Shown here piece by piece: positions 43,234 to 52,029 of a DNA stretch of 64,000 nt; positions within the stretch are counted from its first letter, which is position 1, and every line of letters starts with the position of its first letter. Under the pieces are notes generated by a model, which had not been told where the DNA came from, searched no databases, and saw only the letters and a list, made by a program, of their open reading frames with translations. A program made the translations under genes and the position numbers. The stretch lies in the NCBI RefSeq assembly GCF_034932185.1, contig NZ_JAYGHW010000093.1:31858-95857 (forward strand), written 5' to 3'. Source of the stretch: Spirulina sp034932185 (lineage in GTDB: Bacteria; Cyanobacteriota; Cyanobacteriia; Cyanobacteriales; Spirulinaceae).

Positions 43234-45250
43234 GGTGGGGTTTAGGGGGGTGAATGGGTAAGGAAATGGTGAACGTGGTGGAACCGGGTTGGCTGGTTAG
43301 CTGAATCTGGCCTTCATGCTTATCAATGATTTTCTGGACAATATTCAATCCTAAACCGCTCCCTTCCCCTGTGGCTTTGGTGGTAAAAAAAGGTTCAAAA
43401 ATGCGGTGCTGAATTTCAATGGGAATGCCAATGCCGGTATCGGTAAATTGGATATGGACGTGATCCCCACCGGATTGAGTGCTAATCGTCAGGGTTCCCT
43501 GTTGCTGCATGGCGTGGATGGCATTGTGGATTAGGTTTGTCCACACTTGATTGAGTTCATCGGGGTAACACCAAACCGGCGGCAGGGGTTGGTAGTTTTG
43601 GACGACTTCAATGCCGCGCTTGAGTTGGTTGTGGTAGAGGGTGAGGACGGTTTCAATGCCATCGGTGAGTTGGACGGGGATTTTTTCGCCGGAATGGTCT
43701 TGGTGGGCGTAGCTTTTGAGGGCGAAGACGACTTTCGAGGCTCGCTGGGTGGCGGTGTTGATGGTTTGGGTGCTGCGGGCCAGGCCGGAGAGCTTGTAGG
43801 CCATGGTAATCACTTGATCGGCCTGGGCAGATTGCAGGAGGGGGATCATGGTGTGAATGTTGGTATAAACCCCCATGAGGACGAGGAGTTCGGCGATCGC
43901 CTCCCCATTGCTCACCCCTTGGGCGATCAATTCATTGCCCAAGCTGCGGCGGAGTTTGCGCTCGGCTTTGGCGGAGGTGAGGGGGGTGGTGTGCATGGCC
44001 CGTTGGAGTAAATCGACAAATTCCTGAGTTTGTTTGAGGTTTAAGGTTTGTAGCAGAGCAGGCAATTGGGCGAGGGTTTGCTCTAAATATTTGGTCATGT
44101 TCCCCGCTGAGGAGCGGATCGCCCCTAGGGGGGTATTGATTTCATGGGCAATGCCCGCCACCAATTGCCCCAAGGCGGCCATTTTTTCTGCTTGAATTAA
44201 TTCATCTTGGGCGGTTTGGAGGGCGAGTTCTGCTTGTTTACGATCTGTAATATCGCGAACAATAATCAGGGCTTTTTCCCCCTCCATCGGCACAATTCGC
44301 GCCTCTTGATAGAGGAGCTTATGATCAATTTCTAAGGTAAATTCATAGCGCTGAATGGTCTGGGTATCGAGGGCAAGTTGGATCATCTCAAGGCGTTGAT
44401 GGGCCACCTTTGCCGGTAAGGTTTCGGTGAGATTTTTCCCCACAAGGCTATCCACGGGAACAATACTTTCAAAAAAGTGAGAACAGGCGGCTTCAAGATA
44501 GTTGCCGTGGCGATCCACCTGCATGAGCAGATCCGGCAAACCGTTGATCAAAGCACGGGTTTCCGCTTGGTTGGCTTTGAGGGCTAATTCGGCTTGTTTG
44601 CGATCGCTAATATCCCGAATTATAAACAAGACTTCATCGGGGCCACTAGGCACAACCCGCACCTCTTCGTATTGGAAGTGATTCCTACAGGCGACCGTTT
44701 GTTCGTAATATTGCACTTCCCCTGTGGCGAGGGCCTGCTCCATGGCGACCACTTGCCGGTTAAATAACTGCTCGATCAATTGGGGATCGGCATCGGCTCG
44801 CAATTGGGGATCTGTGTTGACTTGCTGATCATCGGTAAAAAAATCCTCTAGTTCCCGCGATTGGACATAGTTGAGGTATTGCCCTTGGCGATTCATGCGA
44901 AACATCAGGTCGGGAATGGCTTGGAGCATCGCCCGGTTTTGCTGTTCACTGCGTTCGAGTTGGGCGGCTTTTTCTGCTAGGGCTTCGGTGCGCTCGGTAA
45001 TTTGTTGGATTTGGCGAAAGATGACGGTGAGAAGGGCGATCGCGCCGAGGACAACCCCTCCCCAAAGCATTTGTGGTGAATCTGCCCAGTTGAGAGCTAG
45101 GGGGAGGATGCTTGCCATCCTGCGATCGCCCAGGAAGGGGGAGGAATAAGGTAGTCCGCTGGAGATGAGCATAGGGTCTTGAAAGGCTGAAAGGAAGATC
45201 CGTGGCTGCACAGCCCGCAAAAAGGAGCTTAAGCTACTTTCTTCTCCCAT
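43226..45250 (-). CDS. PAS-containing sensor histidine kinase
   Basis: 674 residues. One predicted membrane helix (about 60-78, LWGGVVLGAIALLTVIF), a coiled coil, two PAS domains (about 100-225 and 225-350), then His box AGIAHEINTPLGAIRSSAG (His about 366), the same ~120-residue extra helical segment as the second kinase of the cluster, and HATPase_c (LNQVWTNLIHNAIHAMQQQG, GSGLGLNIVQKIIDKHEG). The N-terminal part is uncertain: Met45 (45118) would also give a start just before the membrane helix. First gene of the four-gene cluster. Signal is unknown. Confidence 0.85.
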   Translation of the reverse strand: MGEESSLSSFLRAVQPRIFLSAFQDPMLISSGLPYSSPFLGDRRMASILPLALNWADSPQMLWGGVVLGAIALLTVIFRQIQQITERTEALAEKAAQLERSEQQNRAMLQAIPDLMFRMNRQGQYLNYVQSRELEDFFTDDQQVNTDPQLRADADPQLIEQLFNRQVVAMEQALATGEVQYYEQTVACRNHFQYEEVRVVPSGPDEVLFIIRDISDRKQAELALKANQAETRALINGLPDLLMQVDRHGNYLEAACSHFFESIVPVDSLVGKNLTETLPAKVAHQRLEMIQLALDTQTIQRYEFTLEIDHKLLYQEARIVPMEGEKALIIVRDITDRKQAELALQTAQDELIQAEKMAALGQLVAGIAHEINTPLGAIRSSAGNMTKYLEQTLAQLPALLQTLNLKQTQEFVDLLQRAMHTTPLTSAKAERKLRRSLGNELIAQGVSNGEAIAELLVLMGVYTNIHTMIPLLQSAQADQVITMAYKLSGLARSTQTINTATQRASKVVFALKSYAHQDHSGEKIPVQLTDGIETVLTLYHNQLKRGIEVVQNYQPLPPVWCYPDELNQVWTNLIHNAIHAMQQQGTLTISTQSGGDHVHIQFTDTGIGIPIEIQHRIFEPFFTTKATGEGSGLGLNIVQKIIDKHEGQIQLTSQPGSTTFTISLPIHPPKPHHV

Positions 45251-45381
45251 TGTGCCACTGGCTTTAGACTTTGGGGAAACCTGCTCAGGGGGGGGAGAGG
45301 ACTGAAGTCCTCATGACGAACAGAGGGGAAGGGTTTAAAATATAAAGTCAGCCCATTAACCATGCATCTAGATTTATTCCT

Positions 45382-45582
45382 ATGTCTATCCAACTGAAAG
45401 TTCCCACTATGGTTTGTGGTGCTTGTGTGAAAACGATTACGGCGGCAATCACTGCCCATCTCCCTAATGCGACGGTCAGCGCTGATCTCGATCAGCAGCT
45501 TGTGACGGTTACTGAGGCGAGTGATCTCCAACAGGTACAAGGGTGGATTGAGGCGGCGGGTCACGAAGTTACGGCGCATTAA
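45382..45582 (+). CDS. atx1: Copper chaperone of the Atx1/CopZ type
   Basis: 66 residues. A single HMA domain, VPTMVCGACVKTITAAI, with the MxCxxC copper site at about residues 10-15 and the C-terminal AAGHEV turn. In cyanobacteria Atx1 passes Cu(I) to the CtaA and PacS ATPases for thylakoid plastocyanin. The sequence resembles that family closely (MSIQLKVPT start). No copper ATPase is adjacent here; the pump at 1-1470 lacks the CPC motif. Confidence 0.88.
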   Translation: MSIQLKVPTMVCGACVKTITAAITAHLPNATVSADLDQQLVTVTEASDLQQVQGWIEAAGHEVTAH

Positions 45583-45825
45583 TCCATAGCTACTTTTCCC
45601 GGTTGGCAATGGTTAATAGTTTGCTAGAAGGGCTGTTCATGGAGGGGACTGGGCTTCAGGTTGCCTCACCATTGCCCTCAGTATTGGGGTAGCAACGTTT
45701 GATCTCAGCGATGATTGGGAAGGCCGCAGCCTCTTCCAACGGGCAGATCAAGGCCTGTTTCAAGCCAAAACGAGCGGACGCAATCAAGTGGTTAATCTTG
45801 AGCAAAGAACAGGCTAGGATGGGGG

Positions 45826-46332
45826 ATGATCCTATTCCCAAAGCCCATGCCTGACCTTGGCCTGCGCCGTCTTGCTCATCAACTCGCCCAGAAACTCCAG
45901 CACAATGCCTTGATTCAAGCCACAACCCAAGCATTGCGCCAGGATTTAGATTGCGATCGCGTTCTACTCTATTACTTCTACCGCCCTTGGTCGGGTCAAG
46001 TCACGTTTGAGGCCCTGCGCTCTCCCCATTTATCGATTTTTGGCTCCACCGGGGCCGATGACTGTTTCAACCAAGACTATGCCCAACTTTATCAGGAGGG
46101 ACGGGTACGGGCGATCCCGGACATTGAAACGGAGGCGATCCATCCCTGCCATCGGGATTTTCTGCGCACGATCCAGGTGCGAGCCAATTTAGCCGTCCCG
46201 ATCCTCACCCATGGCACATTATGGGGGTTACTGATTGCCCATCAACTCACGCCCCGCCCTTGGTTTGATAGTGATATTACGGCGATGGAAGCGGGGGCTA
46301 AGGCGATCGCCCGCCAACTTCAACAGCGGTGA
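45826..46332 (+). CDS. GAF-domain protein
   Basis: 168 residues. One GAF domain covers nearly all: LIQATTQALRQDLDCDRVLLYYFYRPWSGQV at the start and NLAVPILTHGTLWGLLIAHQ near the end. There is no conserved chromophore Cys in the usual position, so a phytochrome-type bilin is unlikely. The stop overlaps the next gene's GTG start by 4 bp. Two start Mets (45826 and 45847) are plausible. The pairing with an AMP-forming ligase gene suggests a regulatory role, but this is inference. Confidence 0.8.
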   Translation: MILFPKPMPDLGLRRLAHQLAQKLQHNALIQATTQALRQDLDCDRVLLYYFYRPWSGQVTFEALRSPHLSIFGSTGADDCFNQDYAQLYQEGRVRAIPDIETEAIHPCHRDFLRTIQVRANLAVPILTHGTLWGLLIAHQLTPRPWFDSDITAMEAGAKAIARQLQQR

Positions 46333-47861
46333 GTCTGATCCAGCGGCTACACCATTGGAGCCAAACTTGTCCTGATCACATAGCCCTCCAACGGGGGGGC
46401 CAGGGGCTAACGTTTCAAGCTTGGGCAGCCCTGAGCCATCGCTGGGCGGCGGATTTGCAACGGCGAGGGTTGAAAAGGGGCGATCGCGTTCTGCTGATGG
46501 TGGGGTTATCGGTGGAACTGTACGGGATTTTGGCGGCCCTCTGGCAGGTGGGGGCGGTGGTGGTGGCCTTGTCTCCCCAGGTGGGGCGGGCGGCCTTGGG
46601 CCGGGCTTGTGAGGCGTTGCAACCGCAGGCTTGGATTGCGCCCCGGTTGCTGTTGTGGGGATTACCGAGGTTTGTACCGGCCTTGGGGCGGATTCCCCAG
46701 CGGCTCACCTTGGGGGATTTGGGGCGCAATCCTGTGGATGGTGGGATTGGTGGCGAGGAACCTGATCCCGATGGGATCGCCTTGATCACGTTTACCAGTG
46801 GGAGTACGGGTGAGGCGAAATTAATCGAGCGATCGCACCGTCAACTCCAAGCCCAAGGCGAAGCCCTCGCTCCCATTTTGCAATCCCAACCCGGATCGCG
46901 GGAGTTAGGCATTTTGCCCCTGTTTGGTTTGGCCCATTTAGGGGCGGGGGGGCGGTTGGTGTTGCCGGATTTTCCGGTGCAACCACTGCCCAAAATTCCT
47001 GGCCGGCGGCTCTTTGAATTGATCCAATCGGCTAATATTCAGCGGCTGGTGGCCTCCCCTACGGTATTCACCCGCCTTGTTCAAGCGGCTCAAGGGCAAA
47101 CCCTATCCCACCTTGAGCAAATCTTCATCGGTGGCGCTCCCGTGGGCTTAAAACTCCTCGCCCATCTCCAAGCCCTCGCCCCCCAAGCCGAGATTGCGAT
47201 CGTCTATGGTGCAACGGAAGCCGAACCCATTGCCCAGCAAGTTGATGCAGAGATGACGGTAAGGGAGAACGATAGGTGCGCGATCGCGGCTCGCCCCCAT
47301 CACGGCCAAGGGTTATTGGTGGGGCCGCCCATCTCTGCAATCACGCTCAAAATCATCACCCCCCGCAGCCCCAACCCCGAAAGCCCCGAAGCTTTCGCCC
47401 AAATCACCGTCTCCCCTGGCGAACCGGGGGAAATCTGCGTTACGGGCCCCCATATCCTGACCATTCCCCACAGTCCCCACCAATTCACCCTCAAGGGCCA
47501 ACGCTGGCATCGTACCGGCGATCTGGGCTATCAAGACCCCCAAGGGCGGCTCTGGCTGTTGGGGCGGGTCGTGGGGTTGATTGAAGATGAACGGGGGCTG
47601 CTCTACCCCTGGGCCGTGGAGGCGGTGGCTAATGATTGGCCCGGCGTGGTGCGATCGGCGGTGGTCAGCCAACGGGGGCAGCGGGTGTTATATGTGCAAT
47701 GGCTCTGGGGTTATCAACCCCAAGATTATGCGGGTTTAAAGATGCAGTTGGCTTGGGCCCAATTGGATCGCATTGCACCCATGGCGAAAATTCCTGTGGA
47801 GCGTCGCCACGGCGCTAAGGTTGATTATCCCCGTTTGTTTAAGTGCCTGGGCATCCCCTAG
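46329..47861 (+). CDS. AMP-forming acyl/aryl-CoA ligase family enzyme
   Basis: 510 residues. GTG start, overlapping the GAF gene's stop by 4 bp. ANL-superfamily motifs: phosphate loop ITFTSGSTGEAKLIERS (about 153-169), A4-like IPGRRLFELIQSANI with SPTVFTRL, the IVYGATEAEPIA motif (about 298) and adenine-binding GDLGYQDPQGRLWLLGR (about 397). C-terminal lid is present but short. Substrate cannot be read; the OleC-like/AMP-binding group is closest in feel. Around residue 315 the protein has DRCAIAARPHH, encoded by a repeat related to the one in tsaD. Confidence 0.75.
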   Translation: MSLIQRLHHWSQTCPDHIALQRGGQGLTFQAWAALSHRWAADLQRRGLKRGDRVLLMVGLSVELYGILAALWQVGAVVVALSPQVGRAALGRACEALQPQAWIAPRLLLWGLPRFVPALGRIPQRLTLGDLGRNPVDGGIGGEEPDPDGIALITFTSGSTGEAKLIERSHRQLQAQGEALAPILQSQPGSRELGILPLFGLAHLGAGGRLVLPDFPVQPLPKIPGRRLFELIQSANIQRLVASPTVFTRLVQAAQGQTLSHLEQIFIGGAPVGLKLLAHLQALAPQAEIAIVYGATEAEPIAQQVDAEMTVRENDRCAIAARPHHGQGLLVGPPISAITLKIITPRSPNPESPEAFAQITVSPGEPGEICVTGPHILTIPHSPHQFTLKGQRWHRTGDLGYQDPQGRLWLLGRVVGLIEDERGLLYPWAVEAVANDWPGVVRSAVVSQRGQRVLYVQWLWGYQPQDYAGLKMQLAWAQLDRIAPMAKIPVERRHGAKVDYPRLFKCLGIP

Positions 47862-47941
47862 GGGCGAAGTTGGGGGCGAAAATGGGGGCGAAAAATTTTT
47901 CGCCCCTACAATGGGAGACGGTCTTTTTTAAGGAGGGATTT

Positions 47942-49288
47942 ATGGTGAATCAACCTGTTCATGTCATTGGGGGGGGTTTAGCGGGGACAGAAGCCGCTTG
48001 GCAGATTGCTCAGGCGGGGGTTGATGTGGTGTTGCATGAAATGCGCCCAGTGCAAACCAGCCCCGCCCACCATACCGAAGAATTGGCGGAATTGGTTTGT
48101 AGTAATTCCTTTGGGGCCTTGGCGAGCGATCGCGCCGCTGGTCTCCTTCATACCGAACTGCGCCATTTGGGTTCGATTGTGATTGCCAAAGCCGATGCCC
48201 ATGCCGTCCCCGCTGGGGGAGCCTTAGCGGTGGATCGGGGCGTATTTAGCCACGACCTCACCCAAACCCTCGCCAACCATCCCCAGATCACGCTCCAACG
48301 GGAAGAAGTCCAAACCCTCCCCCATGAAGCGATCGCCGTCCTCACCACCGGCCCCCTCACCAGTCCCGCCCTCACCACCGACCTCCAACGGTTTACCGGC
48401 ATGGATTACCTCAGCTTTTTTGATGCCGCTAGCCCGATTATTGTTGGGGATTCGATCAACGCTGAAATTGCCTTTCGCGCCTCCCGCTACGACAAAGGCG
48501 AGGCGGCTTATTTAAACTGCCCCTTTACCCGTGAGCAGTATTTAGCCTTTTGGGAGGCATTACGCACCGCCGAGCAGGCCCCGGTGAAGGATTTTGAGCG
48601 GGAAACGGCGAAATTTTTTGAGGGCTGTTTACCCATTGAGGAGCAGGCCCAGCGGGGAGAAGAAACGATGCGCTATGGCCCCCTTAAGCCAGTGGGGTTG
48701 AAAGATCCCCGCGATCCGGAGGGCGATCGCCCCTATGCCGTTGCCCAACTGCGCCAAGAGGATAAAGCCGGCCAGTTATGGAACTTGGTCGGATTTCAAA
48801 CTAATTTGCGTTGGGGAGAGCAAAAACGGGTGTTTCGCCTCATTCCGGGGTTGGAAAATGCCGAATTTGTCCGCATGGGTGTGATGCACCGCAACACCTT
48901 CATCAATTCCCCCCAACTCCTCGCCCCCACCTTGCAATTCCACCAACGGGAAACCCTCCTGGCCGCTGGGCAATTGGTGGGGACAGAGGGCTACACCGCC
49001 GCCGCTGCGGGGGGCTGGCTGGCGGGAACCAATGCCGCCCGTTTAGTTTTAGGGTTACGGCCGATTGTACCGCCGAAAACAACGATGTTGGGGGCGTTGG
49101 TGGATTTCATCACCTCTGCTTCCCCGAAACATTTTCAACCCATGCCGCCCAATTTTGGGATTATCCCGCCCTTAGAGCAGAAAATTCGCAGTAAGCGCGA
49201 TCGCTATGGGGTGTATCGCGATCGCGCCCTAGCAGATCTCAAGATATGGCATAGTCTAAGTTCGTCTCCTCCGGTGGCGAAGGGCTGA
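47942..49288 (+). CDS. trmFO: Methylenetetrahydrofolate-tRNA uridine-54 methyltransferase TrmFO
   Basis: 448 residues from ATG 47942, with an AAGGAGGGA site six or so bases before it. Makes 5-methyluridine at position 54 of tRNA using methylenetetrahydrofolate and FADH2. FAD motif VIGGGLAGTEAAWQIA at the N-terminus, the GidA-family motif LVCSNSFGALASDRAAGLLH with catalytic Cys, and NAEFVRMGVMHRNTFINSPQLL are all clear. A longer frame from 47843 runs through repeat DNA and is not used. Its end overlaps the small zinc-ribbon gene on the opposite strand by 50 bp. Confidence 0.95.
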   Translation: MVNQPVHVIGGGLAGTEAAWQIAQAGVDVVLHEMRPVQTSPAHHTEELAELVCSNSFGALASDRAAGLLHTELRHLGSIVIAKADAHAVPAGGALAVDRGVFSHDLTQTLANHPQITLQREEVQTLPHEAIAVLTTGPLTSPALTTDLQRFTGMDYLSFFDAASPIIVGDSINAEIAFRASRYDKGEAAYLNCPFTREQYLAFWEALRTAEQAPVKDFERETAKFFEGCLPIEEQAQRGEETMRYGPLKPVGLKDPRDPEGDRPYAVAQLRQEDKAGQLWNLVGFQTNLRWGEQKRVFRLIPGLENAEFVRMGVMHRNTFINSPQLLAPTLQFHQRETLLAAGQLVGTEGYTAAAAGGWLAGTNAARLVLGLRPIVPPKTTMLGALVDFITSASPKHFQPMPPNFGIIPPLEQKIRSKRDRYGVYRDRALADLKIWHSLSSSPPVAKG

Positions 49289-49463
49289 GGCTGAGGGTTG
49301 ATAGGCAACGGGCTTCCGCCTGGGCCCGATCATGCTGGCGTTTCGTCATCATCACATTGAGGAGATCGGGCATTTCTTGATGGCAGTGGGGGCAAAACCA
49401 ATAGATACGGCTCCGGTGAGCATGATTAACCATGGGTTGAGAGCAACAAGGACAAGGAATCAT
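49239..49463 (-). CDS. Small protein with two CxxC zinc-ribbon motifs
   Basis: 74 residues from ATG 49463. MIPCPCCSQPMVNHAHRSRI then IYWFCPHCHQEMPDL: two CxxC pairs 20 residues apart predict a zinc ribbon. The rest is a helix (RQHDRAQAEARCL) and a disordered tail that overlaps trmFO. Small proteins with this signature are widespread in cyanobacteria, function unknown. A TTG at 49472 could also start it, but ATG is more usual. Confidence 0.7.
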   Translation of the reverse strand: MIPCPCCSQPMVNHAHRSRIYWFCPHCHQEMPDLLNVMMTKRQHDRAQAEARCLSTLSLSPSPPEETNLDYAIS

Positions 49464-50125
49464 AAATACCAACTAAATTAAATGGAGGATTTTATCTGGG
49501 GGAGGTCTCAAAAAGGCGATCCCCTATGATCTATGGTACGAAAACCTAATGTAAATGGGTATAAATCCGCGTGAAACTTAATAAGAATTCAATCTTCAAC
49601 CCATGGCTTGATAAGCTCATCTTATCCAAATCGACTCAATGATTGTTGTATCGAAAATAACTAATTTTTTGTAAGTAAAAATACAGTTTGACCGCTGATC
49701 TTGATCAACGCCTGATCGCAAATTATCGTAGTTTGGAAAAAAAGCAAATGGGCAAATTTGCGGATCTTTGCTCCCTTTAACCTTAAGGTGATCTATGGGG
49801 GAGCGATTCAACGGAGGACGGTTTAGAGCCGTAGCCAAGGGGGTTAATGTAATCGCTGAAACCCAGAGGGAGTGGACTGAAGTCCGCACTGCGAAGGAGG
49901 GGAGCAGATGAAGGCTGTAATAAAAACTGACTCCTCATGATTGTGGCTCGTGCTATAGATCTGCAACCCAGCTTGGCCCTATGGGGATTGAGCCTCCTAC
50001 CTCCGCCAGCAAATTCCGCTTCAAGCTTGCCTCTATAAAAATATTAAGCAAATTTAATTTTTGCGGATTGTTTACTTTAATTGTATCGGTTTAAACTGTA
50101 ATAATCGGTGAAATTTGTTGGGGGT
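49464..50125. other. 660-bp gap with no clear gene
   Basis: Convergent/divergent gap between the zinc-ribbon gene and the DMT transporter. Contains a REP-like GTGGACTGAAGTCCGCACT repeat at 49872-49890 and an AT-rich stretch at 49500-49760. A short AAGGAGGGG site at 49893-49901 precedes an 11-codon reading frame at 49908, too short to claim as a gene. No tRNA or known RNA motif seen. Confidence 0.5.
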
Positions 50126-51034
50126 TCACGACTGGAATAAAAGAGCAATACCGGCGATCGCCACCCCTACGCCGATCACCGCCCGTAAACTGACCTTTTC
50201 CCCCAACAATGCCACCAACGGCAAGATAAAAATGGGACTGGTTCCCATCAAGGTTTGAGCAATGGCAGCGGGGGCTAATTGCAAGGCAATTTGCTGCAAC
50301 CAAATGCCCAAATAGGTTCCCCCCGTGGCGGCAATGATCACAGCCCCCCAAGCCCGCCCCGATAAACGCGGCAGGCTCACCCCTGGCATCCATCGCCCTT
50401 GTTGTCGCCACAACAACAGCAGCAAAACCCCTGCTCCCCCCGTTAACCGAATCAGGCTACTCCAGAGGGGCGAAATGCTCTGATCCACCAAAATAAATCG
50501 GGATGACACCATGCCCACGGCTTGGGCCAAGGCGGCCAAGCTCCCCCACAATAGTCCCATCCCCACACCGGAACCGCTGTGGGTTGTGGCGGGGATTTTT
50601 TCGGTAATTACCCAAGTCACCCCCCCAAGGGTGAGGAGAATGCCCACAATCGCAACGGTGTTTAAGGTTTCCCCCAAGACCACCCAGGCCAGGAGGGCCG
50701 TGAAGGGAGAGGCTAAGGTTTCCATTAAGATGCCCCGCCGCGCTCCTAGGGCAATGAGGGCTTTGAGCAGGGCGGTATCCCCTAAGCCAATGCCAATCAC
50801 ACCGCTAAACATCAGGATGGCAAATTGGGCGGGGGGAGCGATGGGCCAAGGGGAGCGCAGGAGCATTAGGGTACAGAGGATCAGGACAATCCCCACCGCC
50901 CCCTTGAGCCAATTCAGCACCAAGGGGCGAATATTTGCACCAATACGGGCATAGATCAGGGAGGCGATCGCCCACAACATCGCCCCCGCCAATGCCGCCA
51001 ACTCGCCCGCCCAAGGTGTGATCAGGTTAAACAT
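50126..51034 (-). CDS. EamA/DMT-family transporter
   Basis: 302 residues with ten predicted helices in two homologous EamA repeats, such as GELAALAGAMLWAIASLIYA in the first and GLLWGSLAALAQAVGMVSSR in the second, each closing with Gly-rich GVGVAIAGIALL-type helices. Members of the drug/metabolite transporter superfamily export small metabolites such as amino acids; no substrate can be inferred. Start ATG 51034. Between this gene and psaJ on the same strand are 162 bp; the two are not likely to be one operon. Confidence 0.87.
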   Translation of the reverse strand: MFNLITPWAGELAALAGAMLWAIASLIYARIGANIRPLVLNWLKGAVGIVLILCTLMLLRSPWPIAPPAQFAILMFSGVIGIGLGDTALLKALIALGARRGILMETLASPFTALLAWVVLGETLNTVAIVGILLTLGGVTWVITEKIPATTHSGSGVGMGLLWGSLAALAQAVGMVSSRFILVDQSISPLWSSLIRLTGGAGVLLLLLWRQQGRWMPGVSLPRLSGRAWGAVIIAATGGTYLGIWLQQIALQLAPAAIAQTLMGTSPIFILPLVALLGEKVSLRAVIGVGVAIAGIALLFQS

Positions 51035-51196
51035 TCGTGAGCCTCAAGATTCGATCAATGGGGAATTTCCAGCCATGCGGCGGGGTTGGATCAGCGTCAA
51101 GCCCACAAAAAACCCGCAACCCTCAGGGGAATTGCGAGTCTTAAACACTCAACGATTTAGGTTAGTGATCTGGCGATCGCCCTTCAACCCTCAGGA

Positions 51197-51316
51197 TTAC
51201 TGGAGGGGGTGAAACAGCAAATCGGGGAAAAAGCGATTGAATTCAATCAGCAAACCAGCCGTAAACGTCAATAGTGCCATGATCAGCACCGGAGCGGTGG
51301 AAAGAAATTTAGTCAT
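51197..51316 (-). CDS. psaJ: Photosystem I subunit IX
   Basis: 39 residues, too short to be found by most ORF filters. MTKFLSTAPVLIMALLTFTA, then GLLIEFNRFFPDLLFHPLQ: a single membrane helix with the typical PsaJ end (FNRFFPDLLF). The subunit binds chlorophyll and supports PsaF in the photosystem I core. It lies 55 bp after psaF on the same strand, the usual psaF-psaJ operon. Start ATG 51316 is preceded by AGAACC, a weak ribosome-binding site. Confidence 0.95.
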   Translation of the reverse strand: MTKFLSTAPVLIMALLTFTAGLLIEFNRFFPDLLFHPLQ

Positions 51317-51371
51317 GAAAGGTTCTCCCAATGAATTGATGCAAACAAAAATTTAAAGGTGTTCACCACGT

Positions 51372-51866
51372 CTAGCGGGGGGAAATTGGCACTTCCGTAT
51401 CCGGAACCGTCAGTTTACCGCTGGTAAATTCCGCCAACGCCGCCAAGGGCCAGGTGAAACCGCCGAGCATCATCTTAAATGCCAGAGGGACATCGATGAT
51501 GATCTCTTTCATTTCAGCATCTTTACCGGCACGGATCGCGATCATATAAGCGCGACCGACCCAGCCGATCCAACCCGCAATATAGAGGAAGATCAAGCTC
51601 GGAATCGTGAAATCACCAACATGATCCCAACGACCATCGACAATCAGGTGAGGATAGCCTTCGGGGCCGCAGAGGGCTTGGGAATAGCGTTCGGCGCGTT
51701 TTTGCCCAGATTCGGGGTCAGCGGTGGTGTTCCGAAACGATTTAGACTTTTGGATATAGGCAGGAGATTCACTACAGGGGACTAGACCATAGTCATCTGC
51801 TGAGGCGGCGGGGGCAAAGTTGAGCCACAACGTCGCCATGAGAATTAAAGCCAACAACTTCCGCAT
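51372..51866 (-). CDS. psaF: Photosystem I subunit III
   Basis: 164 residues. An N-terminal signal peptide (KLLALILMATLWLNFAPAASA) is followed by the mature start DDYGLVPCSESPAYIQKSKS, matching PsaF. Body includes RYSQALCGPEGYPHLIVDGRWDH and the long helix YIAGWIGWVGRAYMIAI, ending with a second hydrophobic segment. PsaF is a lumenal subunit that docks plastocyanin or cytochrome c6 in algae and stabilises the core here. First gene of psaF-psaJ; it is divergent from tsaD across 163 bp, where GTTAC repeats stand just before the start. Confidence 0.96.
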   Translation of the reverse strand: MRKLLALILMATLWLNFAPAASADDYGLVPCSESPAYIQKSKSFRNTTADPESGQKRAERYSQALCGPEGYPHLIVDGRWDHVGDFTIPSLIFLYIAGWIGWVGRAYMIAIRAGKDAEMKEIIIDVPLAFKMMLGGFTWPLAALAEFTSGKLTVPDTEVPISPR

Positions 51867-51871
51867 GAAAT

Positions 51872-51887
51872 GTTACCTTTTGTTACG
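51872..51887. promoter_or_regulatory. psaF: HLR1-like GTTAC direct repeat near psaF start
   Basis: GTTACC-TTTT-GTTACG on the plus strand resembles the HLR1 element (two (G/T)TTACA units, 4-bp spacer) bound by RpaB at photosystem I promoters; each half differs in the last base. It is only 6-21 bp upstream of the psaF start codon, where it would overlap the ribosome-binding region, so a role is doubtful. Confidence 0.3.
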
Positions 51888-52029
51888 AAACAATAAGATT
51901 CATGTACACAAAAATGGCAGCAATTGCCGGTACAATCGTCGCAATCTTACTCCGAGGGGTTAACCCAGTTAAAGGATTTGTAACAGAAGTTGACACATTT
52001 GCGGGCAAAATTCGCAGGATTTTGAAACG

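Noticed and set aside
43547..44011. 154-residue plus-strand frame opposite a sensor kinase
   Set aside because: Reads as reverse of the kinase helical segment, Gly/Val/Glu-rich, no recognisable domain.
49617..49889. 90-residue minus-strand frame in the gap before the DMT gene
   Set aside because: No ribosome-binding site, irregular composition, crosses a REP-like palindrome; unlikely to be a gene.
49908..49940. AAGGAGGGG followed by a 10-residue frame (MKAVIKTDSS)
   Set aside because: Good Shine-Dalgarno but far too short to support, with no downstream gene on that strand to control.
51966..51990. Second GTTA/TTGTAAC pair upstream of tsaD as an HLR1 element
   Set aside because: Halves are in the wrong orientation and spacing for the RpaB consensus.
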